Source: Kribbella antiqua (GTDB lineage: Bacteria; Actinomycetota; Actinomycetes; Propionibacteriales; Kribbellaceae). Taken from it: 64,000 nt of DNA. Location: assembly GCF_004345665.1 (NCBI RefSeq), contig NZ_SLWR01000002.1, forward strand, positions 124,001 to 188,000, in the 5' to 3' direction. How positions within the stretch are numbered: position 1 is the first letter of the stretch; each line of letters opens with the position of its first letter. This document shows positions 1 to 9,128 of this stretch, piece after piece. A program made the position numbers and the translations under genes. The notes beneath the pieces were generated by a model. It did no database searches, was not told the origin of the DNA, and was given only the letters and a program-made list of their open reading frames with translations.

Positions 1-500
1 ACGTCGACACGCGCCGCTGGGCGGGTGTGCCGTTCTACCTGCGCACCGGCAAGCGGCTCGGCCGCCGGGTGACCGAGGTCGCGGTGATGTTCAAGCGGGC
101 GCCGCACCTGCCGTTCACCAAGACCGAGACCGAGGAACTCGGCCAGAACGCGCTCGTACTGCGGATCCAGCCGGACGAGGGCATCACCATGCGGTTCGGC
201 GCCAAGGTACCGGGCACCGCGATGGAGATCCGCGACGTCAACATGGACTTCCAGTACGGCGGCTCGTTCACCGAGTCGTCTCCGGAGGCGTACGAGCGGC
301 TGATCCTCGACGTACTGCTGGGTGATCCGCCACTGTTCCCGCAGCACACCGAGGTGGAGCTGGGCTGGAAGATCCTCGACCCGGTGATCGAGTACTGGGC
401 CAAGCACGGCAAGCCGGAGCAGTACGCGTCCGGCGGCTGGGGCCCGGACTCCGCGCACGAGATGCTCGCCCGCGACGGACGCGCCTGGAGGCGGCCATGA
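1..500 (+). CDS. zwf: Glucose-6-phosphate 1-dehydrogenase, C-terminal part
   Basis: The reading frame is open from base 3 to the TGA at 500 and runs off the left edge, leaving about 165 residues. They read as the C-terminal half of G6PD: the PFYLRTGK motif at the start of the fragment lies in the substrate-binding beta-sheet region, and the LRIQPDEG stretch follows. The enzyme oxidises glucose-6-phosphate to 6-phosphogluconolactone with NADP, the entry to the oxidative pentose phosphate pathway in the cytosol. The stop overlaps the opcA start by four bases (ATGA), and pgl follows, so zwf-opcA-pgl is one operon. The N-terminal Rossmann domain lies outside the window. Confidence 0.95.
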   Translation, partial: VDTRRWAGVPFYLRTGKRLGRRVTEVAVMFKRAPHLPFTKTETEELGQNALVLRIQPDEGITMRFGAKVPGTAMEIRDVNMDFQYGGSFTESSPEAYERLILDVLLGDPPLFPQHTEVELGWKILDPVIEYWAKHGKPEQYASGGWGPDSAHEMLARDGRAWRRP

Positions 501-1675
501 TCATCGACCTCACCGACACGACGTCGAGCGAGATCGCCTCGGCGCTGCTCCGGGCCCGCCGGAACGCGGGCTCGCCGGCCATGGGCATGGTCGGCACCAT
601 CGTGGTGGTCGTCGACGAGGCGTCCCACCACGACGCGATGAAGGCCGCGAACGAGGCCGGTCGCGAGCACCCGTCACGAGTCCTGGTCGCAATTCTGCGG
701 CCGGGCCGGGGTGCGCCGGGCCTGGATGCCGAAGTCCGCGTGGGCGAAGGCATTCCGGGTGAGGCGGTGCTGCTGCGCCTCCACGGCGAGCTGGCCAAGG
801 TGCCGGAATCCGTCATCACTCCCCTGCTGCTGCCCGACTCCCCCGTCATCGTGTGGTGGCCAGGCGGCGGGCCGAAGGTACCCGCGGACGACCCGCTCGG
901 CCGCTTGGGTCGTCGCCGGGTCACGGATGCAGCTGCGACCCGTCGGGCATCGGTGGACTTCACGGCCCGAGCCGAGGGCTACGAGCCTGGCGACACGGAC
1001 TTCGCTTGGACCAGGCTGACGCCGTGGCGTGCGCTGCTGGCGGCTGCTCTGGATCAGTACCCGACGAAGGTGACCGGCGCCGAAATCACGTCGGCCAAGG
1101 GCAATCCGAGTGCCGATCTGCTGGCGGCCTGGTTGCAGCACCGGCTGGGCGTCGCGGTGGAGCAGAAGACCTCGCGTGGCCCTGGCATCACGGCGGCACG
1201 CCTGTTCACGCCGTCCGGGCCGATCGCGCTGACGCGTCCCGATGGTGCGGTGGCGACCTTCAGCATTCCGGGTGCGCCGGACCGGCCGGTGGCCTTGAAG
1301 CGCCGTACGACGTCGGAGCTGCTGAGTGAGGAATTGCGGCGGCTCGACCCGGACGACGTGTACGCGCAAACGCTCGCGTGCATGGTCGAGCGGGAGAGCA
1401 TGCCGGCCGACGCGAAGAAGGTCAGCGCGGTGAACCGGCACTCGGTGCAGACCGCGGTTTCCAAGGCCGCCGAGCGTACGGCGAGTGTCGAGGGCAAGGC
1501 AGCATCACCCGAGCTGTCGGCCACGGTCACCAAGAAGACGACCGCTGCGAAGTCGACCGCCAAGAAGACGGCTGCTGAGAAGACGACTGCGCGGAAGTCG
1601 CCGGCGCGGAAGTCCGCGGTCAAGAAGACCGCTGCGAAGAAGAGTGCGGGTAAGAGGGTGGCGGGGCGGTCATGA
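497..1675 (+). CDS. opcA: Glucose-6-phosphate dehydrogenase assembly protein OpcA
   Basis: This 392-residue protein overlaps zwf by four bases and pgl by four bases, the standard actinobacterial/cyanobacterial zwf-opcA-pgl arrangement. OpcA is an allosteric partner that helps G6PD assemble and activate. The first 310 residues or so are the family domain (MIIDLTDTTSSEIASAL at the start; VIVWWPGG near residue 118). Unusually, the last 50-60 residues are a lysine/alanine/threonine tail of AKKTAA-like repeats resembling histone H1 or HupS tails, which the core family does not require. A similar tail sits on UvrA in this window. The start is fixed by the ATGA overlap. Confidence 0.95.
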   Translation: MIIDLTDTTSSEIASALLRARRNAGSPAMGMVGTIVVVVDEASHHDAMKAANEAGREHPSRVLVAILRPGRGAPGLDAEVRVGEGIPGEAVLLRLHGELAKVPESVITPLLLPDSPVIVWWPGGGPKVPADDPLGRLGRRRVTDAAATRRASVDFTARAEGYEPGDTDFAWTRLTPWRALLAAALDQYPTKVTGAEITSAKGNPSADLLAAWLQHRLGVAVEQKTSRGPGITAARLFTPSGPIALTRPDGAVATFSIPGAPDRPVALKRRTTSELLSEELRRLDPDDVYAQTLACMVERESMPADAKKVSAVNRHSVQTAVSKAAERTASVEGKAASPELSATVTKKTTAAKSTAKKTAAEKTTARKSPARKSAVKKTAAKKSAGKRVAGRS

Positions 1676-2442
1676 CCGCCCCGGAGGTCCTGGTCAACCG
1701 CGACGCCGAGGGCCTGGCCCACGCCGTCGCGGCCCGCCTCATCACGCGGCTGGTCGACGTCCAGAGCAGCGGCAAGGTCGCTCAGGTCGTGCTGACCGGT
1801 GGACGCGTCGCGTCGGTCGTCTACCGGGCGGTGGCAGAGTCGCCTGCCCGGAGTGCGATCGACTGGCAGCGGGTCGAGTTCTGGTGGGGCGACGAGCGGT
1901 TCCTGCCTGACGGCGACCCGGACCGCAACGAGACCCAGGCCCGCGAAGCCTTGCTCGACCACGTGGATGTGGACCCCGCCCGAGTGCACCCCATGCCGGC
2001 TGACACCGGTCAAGGCGCTGAGGCGGCCGCGACGGCGTACGCGGCGGAGCTTTCAAAGGCGCTGAGTGCGGGCGACCGGGACGGCGTACCGACGTTCGAC
2101 GTACTGCTGCTTGGTGTCGGGCCGGACGGTCATGTCGCGTCGCTCTTCCCGGAGCACCCGGGGCTGCACTCCGAGGACGTCGCCGCGATCGCGGTCCACG
2201 GCTCCCCCAAGCCGCCGCCGACCCGGATCTCGCTGACCTTCCCGGCGCTGAACCGTGCCCACGAGGTCTGGTTCGTCGTCTCCGGCGACGACAAGGCGAA
2301 GGCCGTCCGCCTGGCCCTCGCCGACACCGGCCGCCTGCAGATCCCAGCAGCCGGCGTCAAAGGCCTCAACCGAACCCTCTGGCTCCTCGACGAATCCTCC
2401 GCCCAGGAAATCCCCAGCTCCATCCGCGCCCCGCGCACCTAG
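1672..2442 (+). CDS. pgl: 6-phosphogluconolactonase
   Basis: A 256-residue protein of the NagB/DevB-type 6-phosphogluconolactonase family, which hydrolyses 6-phosphogluconolactone to 6-phosphogluconate in the cytosol. Seen motifs are VLTGGRV near residue 41, the WWGDERFLP segment near residue 69, and LLLGVGPDGHVASLFP near residue 145, which forms the phosphosugar site in this fold. Its ATG overlaps the opcA stop by four bases, so it is translationally coupled and is the third step of the zwf-opcA-pgl operon. Length is normal for the family. Confidence 0.95.
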   Translation: MTAPEVLVNRDAEGLAHAVAARLITRLVDVQSSGKVAQVVLTGGRVASVVYRAVAESPARSAIDWQRVEFWWGDERFLPDGDPDRNETQAREALLDHVDVDPARVHPMPADTGQGAEAAATAYAAELSKALSAGDRDGVPTFDVLLLGVGPDGHVASLFPEHPGLHSEDVAAIAVHGSPKPPPTRISLTFPALNRAHEVWFVVSGDDKAKAVRLALADTGRLQIPAAGVKGLNRTLWLLDESSAQEIPSSIRAPRT

Positions 2443-2566
2443 GCCGAGTGCCGTCGGCAAGCGCTTGTCGGCGACACTCTGCTCACACTCGAGCCTCTCC
2501 GCCCGCCGCTGCACGCTAGTCGCGGTTCGGCGTACGCCGAACTGTTCAGCTGCGAGGATCACAGGT

Positions 2567-3376
2567 ATGAGTTTTCGCGAGCTGCATAGCGGGTTCTTCG
2601 TCATGCCGAATGCGTGGGATGCCGGGAGTGCGGTGGTGCTGGCCGATGCGGGCTTCGAGGCGATTGCGACGACCAGTGCGGGGATCGCGTTCTCGCTGGG
2701 CAAGGGTGATCACACGTTGCCGGATGGTGCGCCGGCGTTGTCGCGGGACGACATGTTCGCGCGGGTTCGTGAGATCACGGCGGCGACCGCCGTACCGGTG
2801 AACGGGGACCTCGAGGACGGGTACGGCGCCTCACCGGAGGCTGTCGCCGAGACGATCACGTTGTCGCGCGAGGCCGGGCTCGCCGGCGGGAACATCGAGG
2901 ACTTCAACGGCCGCGAGCTGTACGACGTCGAGCTCGCGGTCGAGCGCATCGTCGCCGCCCGCGAGGCAGCCGGGCCCGACTACGTCCTGACCGCGCGTAC
3001 GGACGGCCAGTTGCTCAAGGCACCGACCAGCTTGGCCGACTCGATCGCCCGCGCGAACCGCTTCCGCGAAGCCGGTGCCGACTGTCTCTACGTCCCCGGC
3101 GTGAACGACCTCGACTCCATCCGCACTCTGGTCCGCGAGATCAACGGCCCGCTCAACGTCGTACTGGGCCTGGGCACGTCAACCCTCACCGTCGGCGACC
3201 TGCAGGCAACCGGCGCTACCCGAGTCAGCCTCGGCGGCAGCATCGCCCGAGCCGCTCTAGGCCTGGTACGACGTGCCGCGCAGGAGCTACTCACCAAGGG
3301 CACCATCGACTTCGCTGCCCGCCAAATCCCCCAAGCCGAGCTCAATCAGCTCTTCGCACGCCACCCGGCCGGATAG
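2567..3376 (+). CDS. Isocitrate lyase/PEP phosphonomutase family protein
   Basis: Using the ATG at 2567 gives 269 residues beginning MSFRELHSGFFVMPNAWD. The frame is open for 104 codons upstream, but that part overlaps pgl and has no family similarity, so the internal ATG is chosen. The fold signature is the ICL/PEPM barrel: PNAWDAGSA near residue 14, TTSAGIAFSLG near residue 34 and the metal-site segment NGDLEDGYG near residue 83. The KKCGH catalytic loop of true isocitrate lyase is not visible. The family includes PEP mutases, 2-methylisocitrate lyases and oxaloacetate decarboxylases; the substrate cannot be told from sequence alone. Confidence 0.8.
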   Translation: MSFRELHSGFFVMPNAWDAGSAVVLADAGFEAIATTSAGIAFSLGKGDHTLPDGAPALSRDDMFARVREITAATAVPVNGDLEDGYGASPEAVAETITLSREAGLAGGNIEDFNGRELYDVELAVERIVAAREAAGPDYVLTARTDGQLLKAPTSLADSIARANRFREAGADCLYVPGVNDLDSIRTLVREINGPLNVVLGLGTSTLTVGDLQATGATRVSLGGSIARAALGLVRRAAQELLTKGTIDFAARQIPQAELNQLFARHPAG

Positions 3377-3385
3377 TCTCCAGTC

Positions 3386-3961
3386 GTGCGTCGAAGCCTG
3401 GGTGGGCTGGCGATCGTCCATGGGATCGTCGGTCTCGTCACCTGTTTGAGCCTCATCGTCTTCTACATCGTCGAAGGACCCTTCGGCGCGATCAATGACG
3501 TCGGCAACGCCGTGCTGGGAGTACTGAGCGCCGGTCTCGCGTGGATGTCGTGGCGCTCCGGCGCGCGGTGTCCGGCCGCCTTCGTCGGAATCGCTGCTGT
3601 CGGAGCCGCGATCACTGTCGTGGGCTCCTACCTCGTCCTGAGCGACGCCACCGGGTTCTTTCTCGCGGGGCTGGTGTCGAGCGTCGGGTTCGCCTTGATC
3701 GGAGTCTGGCTGATCGCGGTCAACCACTGGAGCGCCGCCGACTCCCCAGGACCACGGCGCCTGCGCACAGCCGGCCTGGTCGCGGGGGCCGTGATGGCGC
3801 TCGGCTTCATCAACGCGCCCGGCATCGCCATGGGCCTCGACGGCATGGACACGGCTCCCGCCTGGACCTTCCTCGGCGGCTTCAGCTGGGCCGGCACCTA
3901 CCTGCTCTTCCCAATCTGGAGCCTCCGGCTCGCCCGCGCTCTACCACGACGGCAGGGGTAG
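3386..3961 (+). CDS. Small multi-pass membrane protein
   Basis: A 191-residue protein starting at a GTG nine bases after the previous stop. It has about six hydrophobic segments, for example LAIVHGIVGLVTCLSLIVFY near the N terminus, and segments rich in Gly/Ala/Val near residues 70-90, 95-115, 130-150 and 165-185. No enzymatic motif is visible. Its 3' end overlaps the 3' end of the convergent gene on the minus strand by 21 bases. The function is unknown; the close spacing to the PEPM-family gene suggests co-transcription. Confidence 0.7.
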   Translation: MRRSLGGLAIVHGIVGLVTCLSLIVFYIVEGPFGAINDVGNAVLGVLSAGLAWMSWRSGARCPAAFVGIAAVGAAITVVGSYLVLSDATGFFLAGLVSSVGFALIGVWLIAVNHWSAADSPGPRRLRTAGLVAGAVMALGFINAPGIAMGLDGMDTAPAWTFLGGFSWAGTYLLFPIWSLRLARALPRRQG

Positions 3962-5101
3962 CAACCCGACGAGCGGGACCACGGCCGCAGTCAGCAGCAG
4001 TTTCAGCGGCAGTACGACGAAGCCGGCGCCGACGCTGGTCAGCATGGCCGCGCCCCAGTTGTGCGTCCTGCGGCGCCGACCGATCAGGTGCGACAAGAAG
4101 ATCGTCAGCGCAACGATCAGCGGCGGTCCGACCGCGACGGCGAAGACCGGGACGGGCCCTAGCGTCACCTCGGAGTTCGGCAGGCCGGTCACCGCGACGA
4201 CGGCGGCCGCGAAGGCAAGGCTGAGGTCCACGAAGGGGAAGAGTGCCCGCGGAGTATCGGCAACGCTGTCCGCGATGTCGCGAAACTGGAAGCACGCGAC
4301 GAGCAGGAGAACGGACATCACGATCAGCTCGACCCGGATCGCACCACCGATCGATGGAACTCCCTTCTCGTGGCCTTTGAAATAGCCGATGACGGGTACG
4401 GTCACGATGGCGAGGAAGATCCAGGCAGTGACCAAGAAGCCGACGACTTCTCTTGGCCTGCGCGCCCAGCGCGATCTCGTCTCTATGTCGCTGCCGTAAG
4501 TGGCGCGGTTCATCCAGGCGATCACGCCCTTTCGCCTCGCTATCCGCGCCTGCTCCGCCCTGAACTCAGGAGTCATCTGAGCGACCGCGAACAGGTACGC
4601 CAGGATGAGCGAACCGCCGAGACCTACCAAGGCCCAGCTCACATCGCTGCGCAGGATGCCGAGCAGCATGACGGTGTACAGCAGGATCTGCGCGTAGATC
4701 GCCAGGTACGCGAGGAATGGGATTCCTGCTTCGGCCAGCGATCGCCAGGACATGCCGAGGATGCGGCCGAAGACGATCCAGAACAGGCCAAGCAGCAGGA
4801 ACTGCGTGGTGATCGCCACCGGCAGAACGGAACGGACTTCCTCCATCCCGAGGTCCTTCACGGCTTCCCAGAGGGTGCGGGTCTGCTCGTCGCCGTAGAA
4901 CGCGTACGCGCACACCAGCAGCACGAAGGTGATCAGCGTGTTGACCTTGCCGGACTCACGCCAGAACTTGTTCTCGACATGCCGTTGGACGAAGTTGATC
5001 ATCGACGACACCCAGCTGACCACTGGGATGACGGCGAGCAGCCAGACCCACCCGGGCACGTCGGACAGATCGATCGGTAGGTCGATGTCCCCCAGCCCCA
5101 C
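3941..5101 (-). CDS. Large multi-pass membrane protein of unknown function
   Basis: A 386-residue protein beginning MGLGDIDLPIDLSDVPGWV, with roughly ten hydrophobic segments through its length and a charged cytoplasmic-looking stretch near residues 185-215 (ARIARRKGVIAWMNRATYG). I do not recognise a family or catalytic motif. It is transcribed convergently with the upstream small membrane protein and separately from rbpA, whose terminator hairpin lies just beyond its start. Codon use looks like the neighbours. Confidence 0.7.
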   Translation of the reverse strand: MGLGDIDLPIDLSDVPGWVWLLAVIPVVSWVSSMINFVQRHVENKFWRESGKVNTLITFVLLVCAYAFYGDEQTRTLWEAVKDLGMEEVRSVLPVAITTQFLLLGLFWIVFGRILGMSWRSLAEAGIPFLAYLAIYAQILLYTVMLLGILRSDVSWALVGLGGSLILAYLFAVAQMTPEFRAEQARIARRKGVIAWMNRATYGSDIETRSRWARRPREVVGFLVTAWIFLAIVTVPVIGYFKGHEKGVPSIGGAIRVELIVMSVLLLVACFQFRDIADSVADTPRALFPFVDLSLAFAAAVVAVTGLPNSEVTLGPVPVFAVAVGPPLIVALTIFLSHLIGRRRRTHNWGAAMLTSVGAGFVVLPLKLLLTAAVVPLVGLLPLPSW

Positions 5102-5176
5102 ACCTCATTTTAGGAAGACGGACCCTGCGCAGTCTTGCCCGATCGCGCAAAGTCGCGTCGGCTTCGGGAACGCCAA

Positions 5177-5205
5177 CAGCCCGGACCACGTGGTGGTCCG
5201 GGCTG
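5177..5205 (-). terminator. Intrinsic terminator-like hairpin after rbpA
   Basis: A perfect 13-bp inverted repeat (CAGCCCGGACCAC / GTGGTCCGGGCTG) with a 3-base loop lies 12 bases beyond the rbpA stop. There is no long U-run, as is common in high-GC actinobacteria. It separates rbpA from the membrane-protein gene downstream. Confidence 0.8.
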
Positions 5206-5217
5206 CTGACGTCGTCG

Positions 5218-5577
5218 TCAGAAGATGACTTCGCCGCGGGCGCGGCGGGCGCGGAGCTTTTCGAGGGCCTCTTCGAGGATCTCCTGAGCTTCCTGCTCGC
5301 TGCGCCGTTCCTTCACGTACGCCAGATGCGTCTTGTACGGCTCGATCTTCGGCGGCGGAGGCGGGTTGTTCACATCGGTGCTGGTCGGCAGACCGCACCG
5401 TGGACAGTCCCACGCCTCCGGAATCGCCGCCTCGACCGCGAACACCGTCGCGGTCTCGTGCCCGTTGGCACAGAAGAACACGATGCGCTGCCGGGGCGCG
5501 GTGTCGCCGCGCTCCGCCTCGCCCATCGGGCCGGCACCGACCCGGCTGCCACGAATAGCACTGCCACCACCAGCCAC
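5218..5577 (-). CDS. rbpA: RNA polymerase-binding protein RbpA
   Basis: A 119-residue protein that matches RbpA over its full length: the N-terminal AIRGSRVGAGPMGEAERG tail, a zinc-binding core with FFCANGHE and WDCPRCG, a PPPPPKIEPYKTHLAYV linker, and a C-terminal sigma-interacting helix (ERRSEQEAQEILEEAL). RbpA binds RNA polymerase and group 1/2 sigma factors and stabilises open promoter complexes in Actinomycetota. The start is a GTG preceded by a GGGGAG ribosome site. It sits downstream of secG in the conserved gap-pgk-tpiA-secG neighbourhood. Confidence 0.97.
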   Translation of the reverse strand: MAGGGSAIRGSRVGAGPMGEAERGDTAPRQRIVFFCANGHETATVFAVEAAIPEAWDCPRCGLPTSTDVNNPPPPPKIEPYKTHLAYVKERRSEQEAQEILEEALEKLRARRARGEVIF

Positions 5578-5593
5578 GGGATCTGCTCCCCTC

Positions 5594-5827
5594 TCAGCCG
5601 AGCTTGTACAGCAGGCCGAGCGCGACGATGGCGGCGAACCAGATCAGACCGACACCGATCGTGATCCGGTCCAGGTTCCGCTCGGCGACCGACGAGCCGC
5701 CCAGGCTGGACGACACACCGCCACCGAACAGGTCCGACAGACCGCCACCGCGGCCTTTGTGCAACAGCACGAGCAGCGTGAGGATGAGGCTGCAGACGAT
5801 CACGACGATCGAGAAAGCGAGAATCAC
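5594..5827 (-). CDS. secG: Preprotein translocase subunit SecG
   Basis: A 77-residue protein with two membrane helices ([20 protein letters not shown] at the N terminus and [20 protein letters not shown] at the C terminus) joined by a glycine-rich loop containing [17 protein letters not shown], the family signature. SecG assists SecYE translocation at the plasma membrane. It starts at a GTG overlapping the tpiA stop by four bases (GTGA), the usual actinobacterial tpiA-secG coupling. Confidence 0.95.
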   Translation of the reverse strand: MILAFSIVVIVCSLILTLLVLLHKGRGGGLSDLFGGGVSSSLGGSSVAERNLDRITIGVGLIWFAAIVALGLLYKLG

Positions 5828-6630
5828 GAGGAGTAGCCTAACTGAAGGTCCAGGTAACGGCAGATGCCGGCGAACTCGTCCACCTGAAGGCTCGCACCTC
5901 CGACCAGGCAGCCGTCGACATCCGGTTGGGCCATGATGCCACCTGCGCTGCTCATCTTCACCGACCCCCCGTAAAGAATCCGTACCGAGTCGGCGACCGA
6001 GGGTGAAATCGTTTCCTCCAGCCGGCTCCGGATCGCCGCGCAGACCTCCTGCGCGTCCTCGGGGGTGGCGACCTCGCCGGTGCCGATCGCCCAGACCGGC
6101 TCGTACGCGATCACGACCTTGCGGATGTCGTCCTGCTTCAGCCCGGCCAGCGCGCCGTCCACCTGGGCCAGTGTGTACTCCACGTGCTCGCCGGCCTTGC
6201 GGATGTCGAGACCCTCGCCGACGCAGACGATCGGGACCAGCCCGGCCGCCAGCGCCTTGGTCGCCTTAGCGTTGACCAGCGCGTCGCCCTCGTCGTGGTA
6301 CTGCCGGCGCTCGGAGTGACCCGCCAGCACGTAGCTGCAGCCGAGCTTGGTCAGCATCGCGGCCGAGATCTCACCGGTGTAGGCGCCCGAGTCGTGCACC
6401 GACACGTCCTGAGCGCCGTACTTGATCTTCATCCGGTCGCCGTCGACGAGCGTCTGCACACTGCGGATGTCGGTGAACGGCGGCAGCACCGCCACCTCGA
6501 CCCGCTCGAAGTCGTGCTTCTTGTCCTGCAGCGTCCACGACAGCTTCTGCAGCAGGTGCACCGCCTCGACGTGGTTGAGGTTCATCTTCCAGTTGCCCGC
6601 CATCAACGGCGTACGGGCGCTGTCAGTCAT
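5824..6630 (-). CDS. tpiA: Triosephosphate isomerase
   Basis: A 268-residue TIM-barrel enzyme interconverting dihydroxyacetone phosphate and glyceraldehyde-3-phosphate. The catalytic lysine is in AGNWKMN near residue 13, the electrophilic histidine in VLAGHSERR near residue 104, the base glutamate in [11 protein letters not shown] near residue 177 (the flexible loop follows), and the phosphate-binding LYGGSVK near residue 220. It starts five bases after pgk and overlaps secG by four bases, so pgk-tpiA-secG is an operon. Confidence 0.97.
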   Translation of the reverse strand: MTDSARTPLMAGNWKMNLNHVEAVHLLQKLSWTLQDKKHDFERVEVAVLPPFTDIRSVQTLVDGDRMKIKYGAQDVSVHDSGAYTGEISAAMLTKLGCSYVLAGHSERRQYHDEGDALVNAKATKALAAGLVPIVCVGEGLDIRKAGEHVEYTLAQVDGALAGLKQDDIRKVVIAYEPVWAIGTGEVATPEDAQEVCAAIRSRLEETISPSVADSVRILYGGSVKMSSAGGIMAQPDVDGCLVGGASLQVDEFAGICRYLDLQLGYSS

Positions 6631-6635
6631 CGGAT

Positions 6636-7838
6636 TCAGTCCTCTTCGAGTACGGCGAGACCCGGGAGCTCCTTGCCCTCCAGGTATTCGAGCGACGCCC
6701 CACCGCCGGTGGAGATGTGACCGAACGCCTCGTCGGCGAAGCCTAGCTGGCGCACCGCCGCGGCCGAGTCACCGCCACCGACCACGCTGAGGCCGTCAAC
6801 CTCGGTCAACGCCTGCGCGACCGCCTTGGTTCCGCCCGCGAACGCCTCCATCTCGAAGACACCCATCGGACCGTTCCAGAACACCGTCTTGGCACCGGCG
6901 ACCTCGGCGGCGAACGCCTTGCCGGACTCCGGGCCGATGTCGAGGCCGAGCTGGTCGGCCGGGATCGAGTCCGCGGCGACGACCGTGGCCGGCGAATCGG
7001 CCTTGAACTCGGGCGCGACCACGATGTCGGTCGGCAGCACGATCTCGACGCCCTTGGACTTCGCGGTCTCCAGGTAGCCCTTGACCGTGTCCAGCTGGTC
7101 TTCCTCGAGCAGGCTCTTGCCGACCTCGTGGCCCTGCGCCTTGAGGAAGGTGAACACCATGCCGCCGCCGATCAGCAGCTTGTCGGCCTTGGCGATCAGG
7201 TTGTCGATCACCGCGAGCTTGTCCGACACCTTCGCGCCGCCGAGCACGACGACGTACGGGCGCTCGGGGCTCTCGGTCAGCTTCTTCAGTACGTCGACCT
7301 CGGCGAGCACCAGGCCGCCGGCGGCGTGCGGGAGCTTGCGGGCGACGTCGTACACGCTCGCCTGCTTGCGGTGCACCACGCCGAAGCCGTCGCTGACGAA
7401 GACGTCCGCGAGCGCAGCCAATTCGTCGGCCAGCGCACCCCGCTCGGCCTCGTCCTTGCTCTCCTCCCGCGCGTCGTACCGCACGTTCTCCAGCAGCAGG
7501 ACCTCACCCTCGTCCAGCTCCTGTACGGCGGACTGCGCGGAGTCACCGGTGACGTCGCCGGCGAAATGCACCGTGATGCCCTCGGGCTGCAGCAGCTCGC
7601 CGAGCCGCTTGGCGACCGGGGCCAGCGTGAACTCCGGGTTCGGCTTGCCCTTGGGGCGGCCGAGGTGCGCGGTCACGATCACCTTCGCACCGGCCTTGGC
7701 CAGCTTCACCAGCGTCGGCAGGCTGGCGCGGATGCGGCCGTCGTCGCCGATTGTCTCGTCCTTGATCGGCACGTTCAGGTCGGAGCGGACCAGGACCCGC
7801 AGGCCGGCCACGTCCCCGAGGTCTTCGATGGTCTTCAC
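6636..7838 (-). CDS. pgk: Phosphoglycerate kinase
   Basis: A 400-residue glycolytic kinase converting 1,3-bisphosphoglycerate and ADP to 3-phosphoglycerate and ATP. Recognisable elements are VRSDLNVPI near residue 16, the [10 protein letters not shown] substrate loop near residue 57, LLLENVRYD near residue 113, [11 protein letters not shown] near residue 200 and the GGGDSAAAV nucleotide loop near residue 352. It starts at GTG with a GAAGGA site upstream. A hairpin between gap and pgk suggests partly separate transcription from gap. Confidence 0.97.
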   Translation of the reverse strand: MKTIEDLGDVAGLRVLVRSDLNVPIKDETIGDDGRIRASLPTLVKLAKAGAKVIVTAHLGRPKGKPNPEFTLAPVAKRLGELLQPEGITVHFAGDVTGDSAQSAVQELDEGEVLLLENVRYDAREESKDEAERGALADELAALADVFVSDGFGVVHRKQASVYDVARKLPHAAGGLVLAEVDVLKKLTESPERPYVVVLGGAKVSDKLAVIDNLIAKADKLLIGGGMVFTFLKAQGHEVGKSLLEEDQLDTVKGYLETAKSKGVEIVLPTDIVVAPEFKADSPATVVAADSIPADQLGLDIGPESGKAFAAEVAGAKTVFWNGPMGVFEMEAFAGGTKAVAQALTEVDGLSVVGGGDSAAAVRQLGFADEAFGHISTGGGASLEYLEGKELPGLAVLEED

Positions 7839-7869
7839 AGTTTCAGCGGTCCTTCAGGCTCAGGGAATG

Positions 7870-7912
7870 AGCCTGCGTCCGGAGCCGACACCAGGCCGTC
7901 CGGACGCAGGCT
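7870..7912 (-). terminator. Hairpin between gap and pgk
   Basis: A perfect 14-bp inverted repeat (AGCCTGCGTCCGGA / TCCGGACGCAGGCT) with a 15-base loop lies between the gap stop at 7928 and the pgk start at 7838. It could be a terminator, a partial attenuator or an mRNA-stability element that sets gap and pgk levels apart. Confidence 0.7.
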
Positions 7913-7927
7913 GCGGATGTGAAGGTG

Positions 7928-8986
<1,059 letters not shown>

Positions 8987-9081
8987 CTAGCCCAAGAGCC
9001 CACCTGATCAACTGGTAGCGTCCAGATGAGACCAGCGGCTGGCCGGCCACGGATTCAGACCAGACCACTTGCTGGTACGAC

Positions 9082-9120
9082 GACGGCGGATTCCGGAAAG
9101 TCTCTCCGGAAACCGCCGTC
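9082..9120 (-). terminator. Intrinsic terminator-like hairpin after the M4 protease
   Basis: A 16-bp stem with one mismatch (GACGGCGGATTCCGGA / TCCGGAAACCGCCGTC) and a 7-base loop lies just beyond the protease stop codon at 9129 on the minus strand. Confidence 0.75.
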
Positions 9121-9128
9121 GCGTTCGA

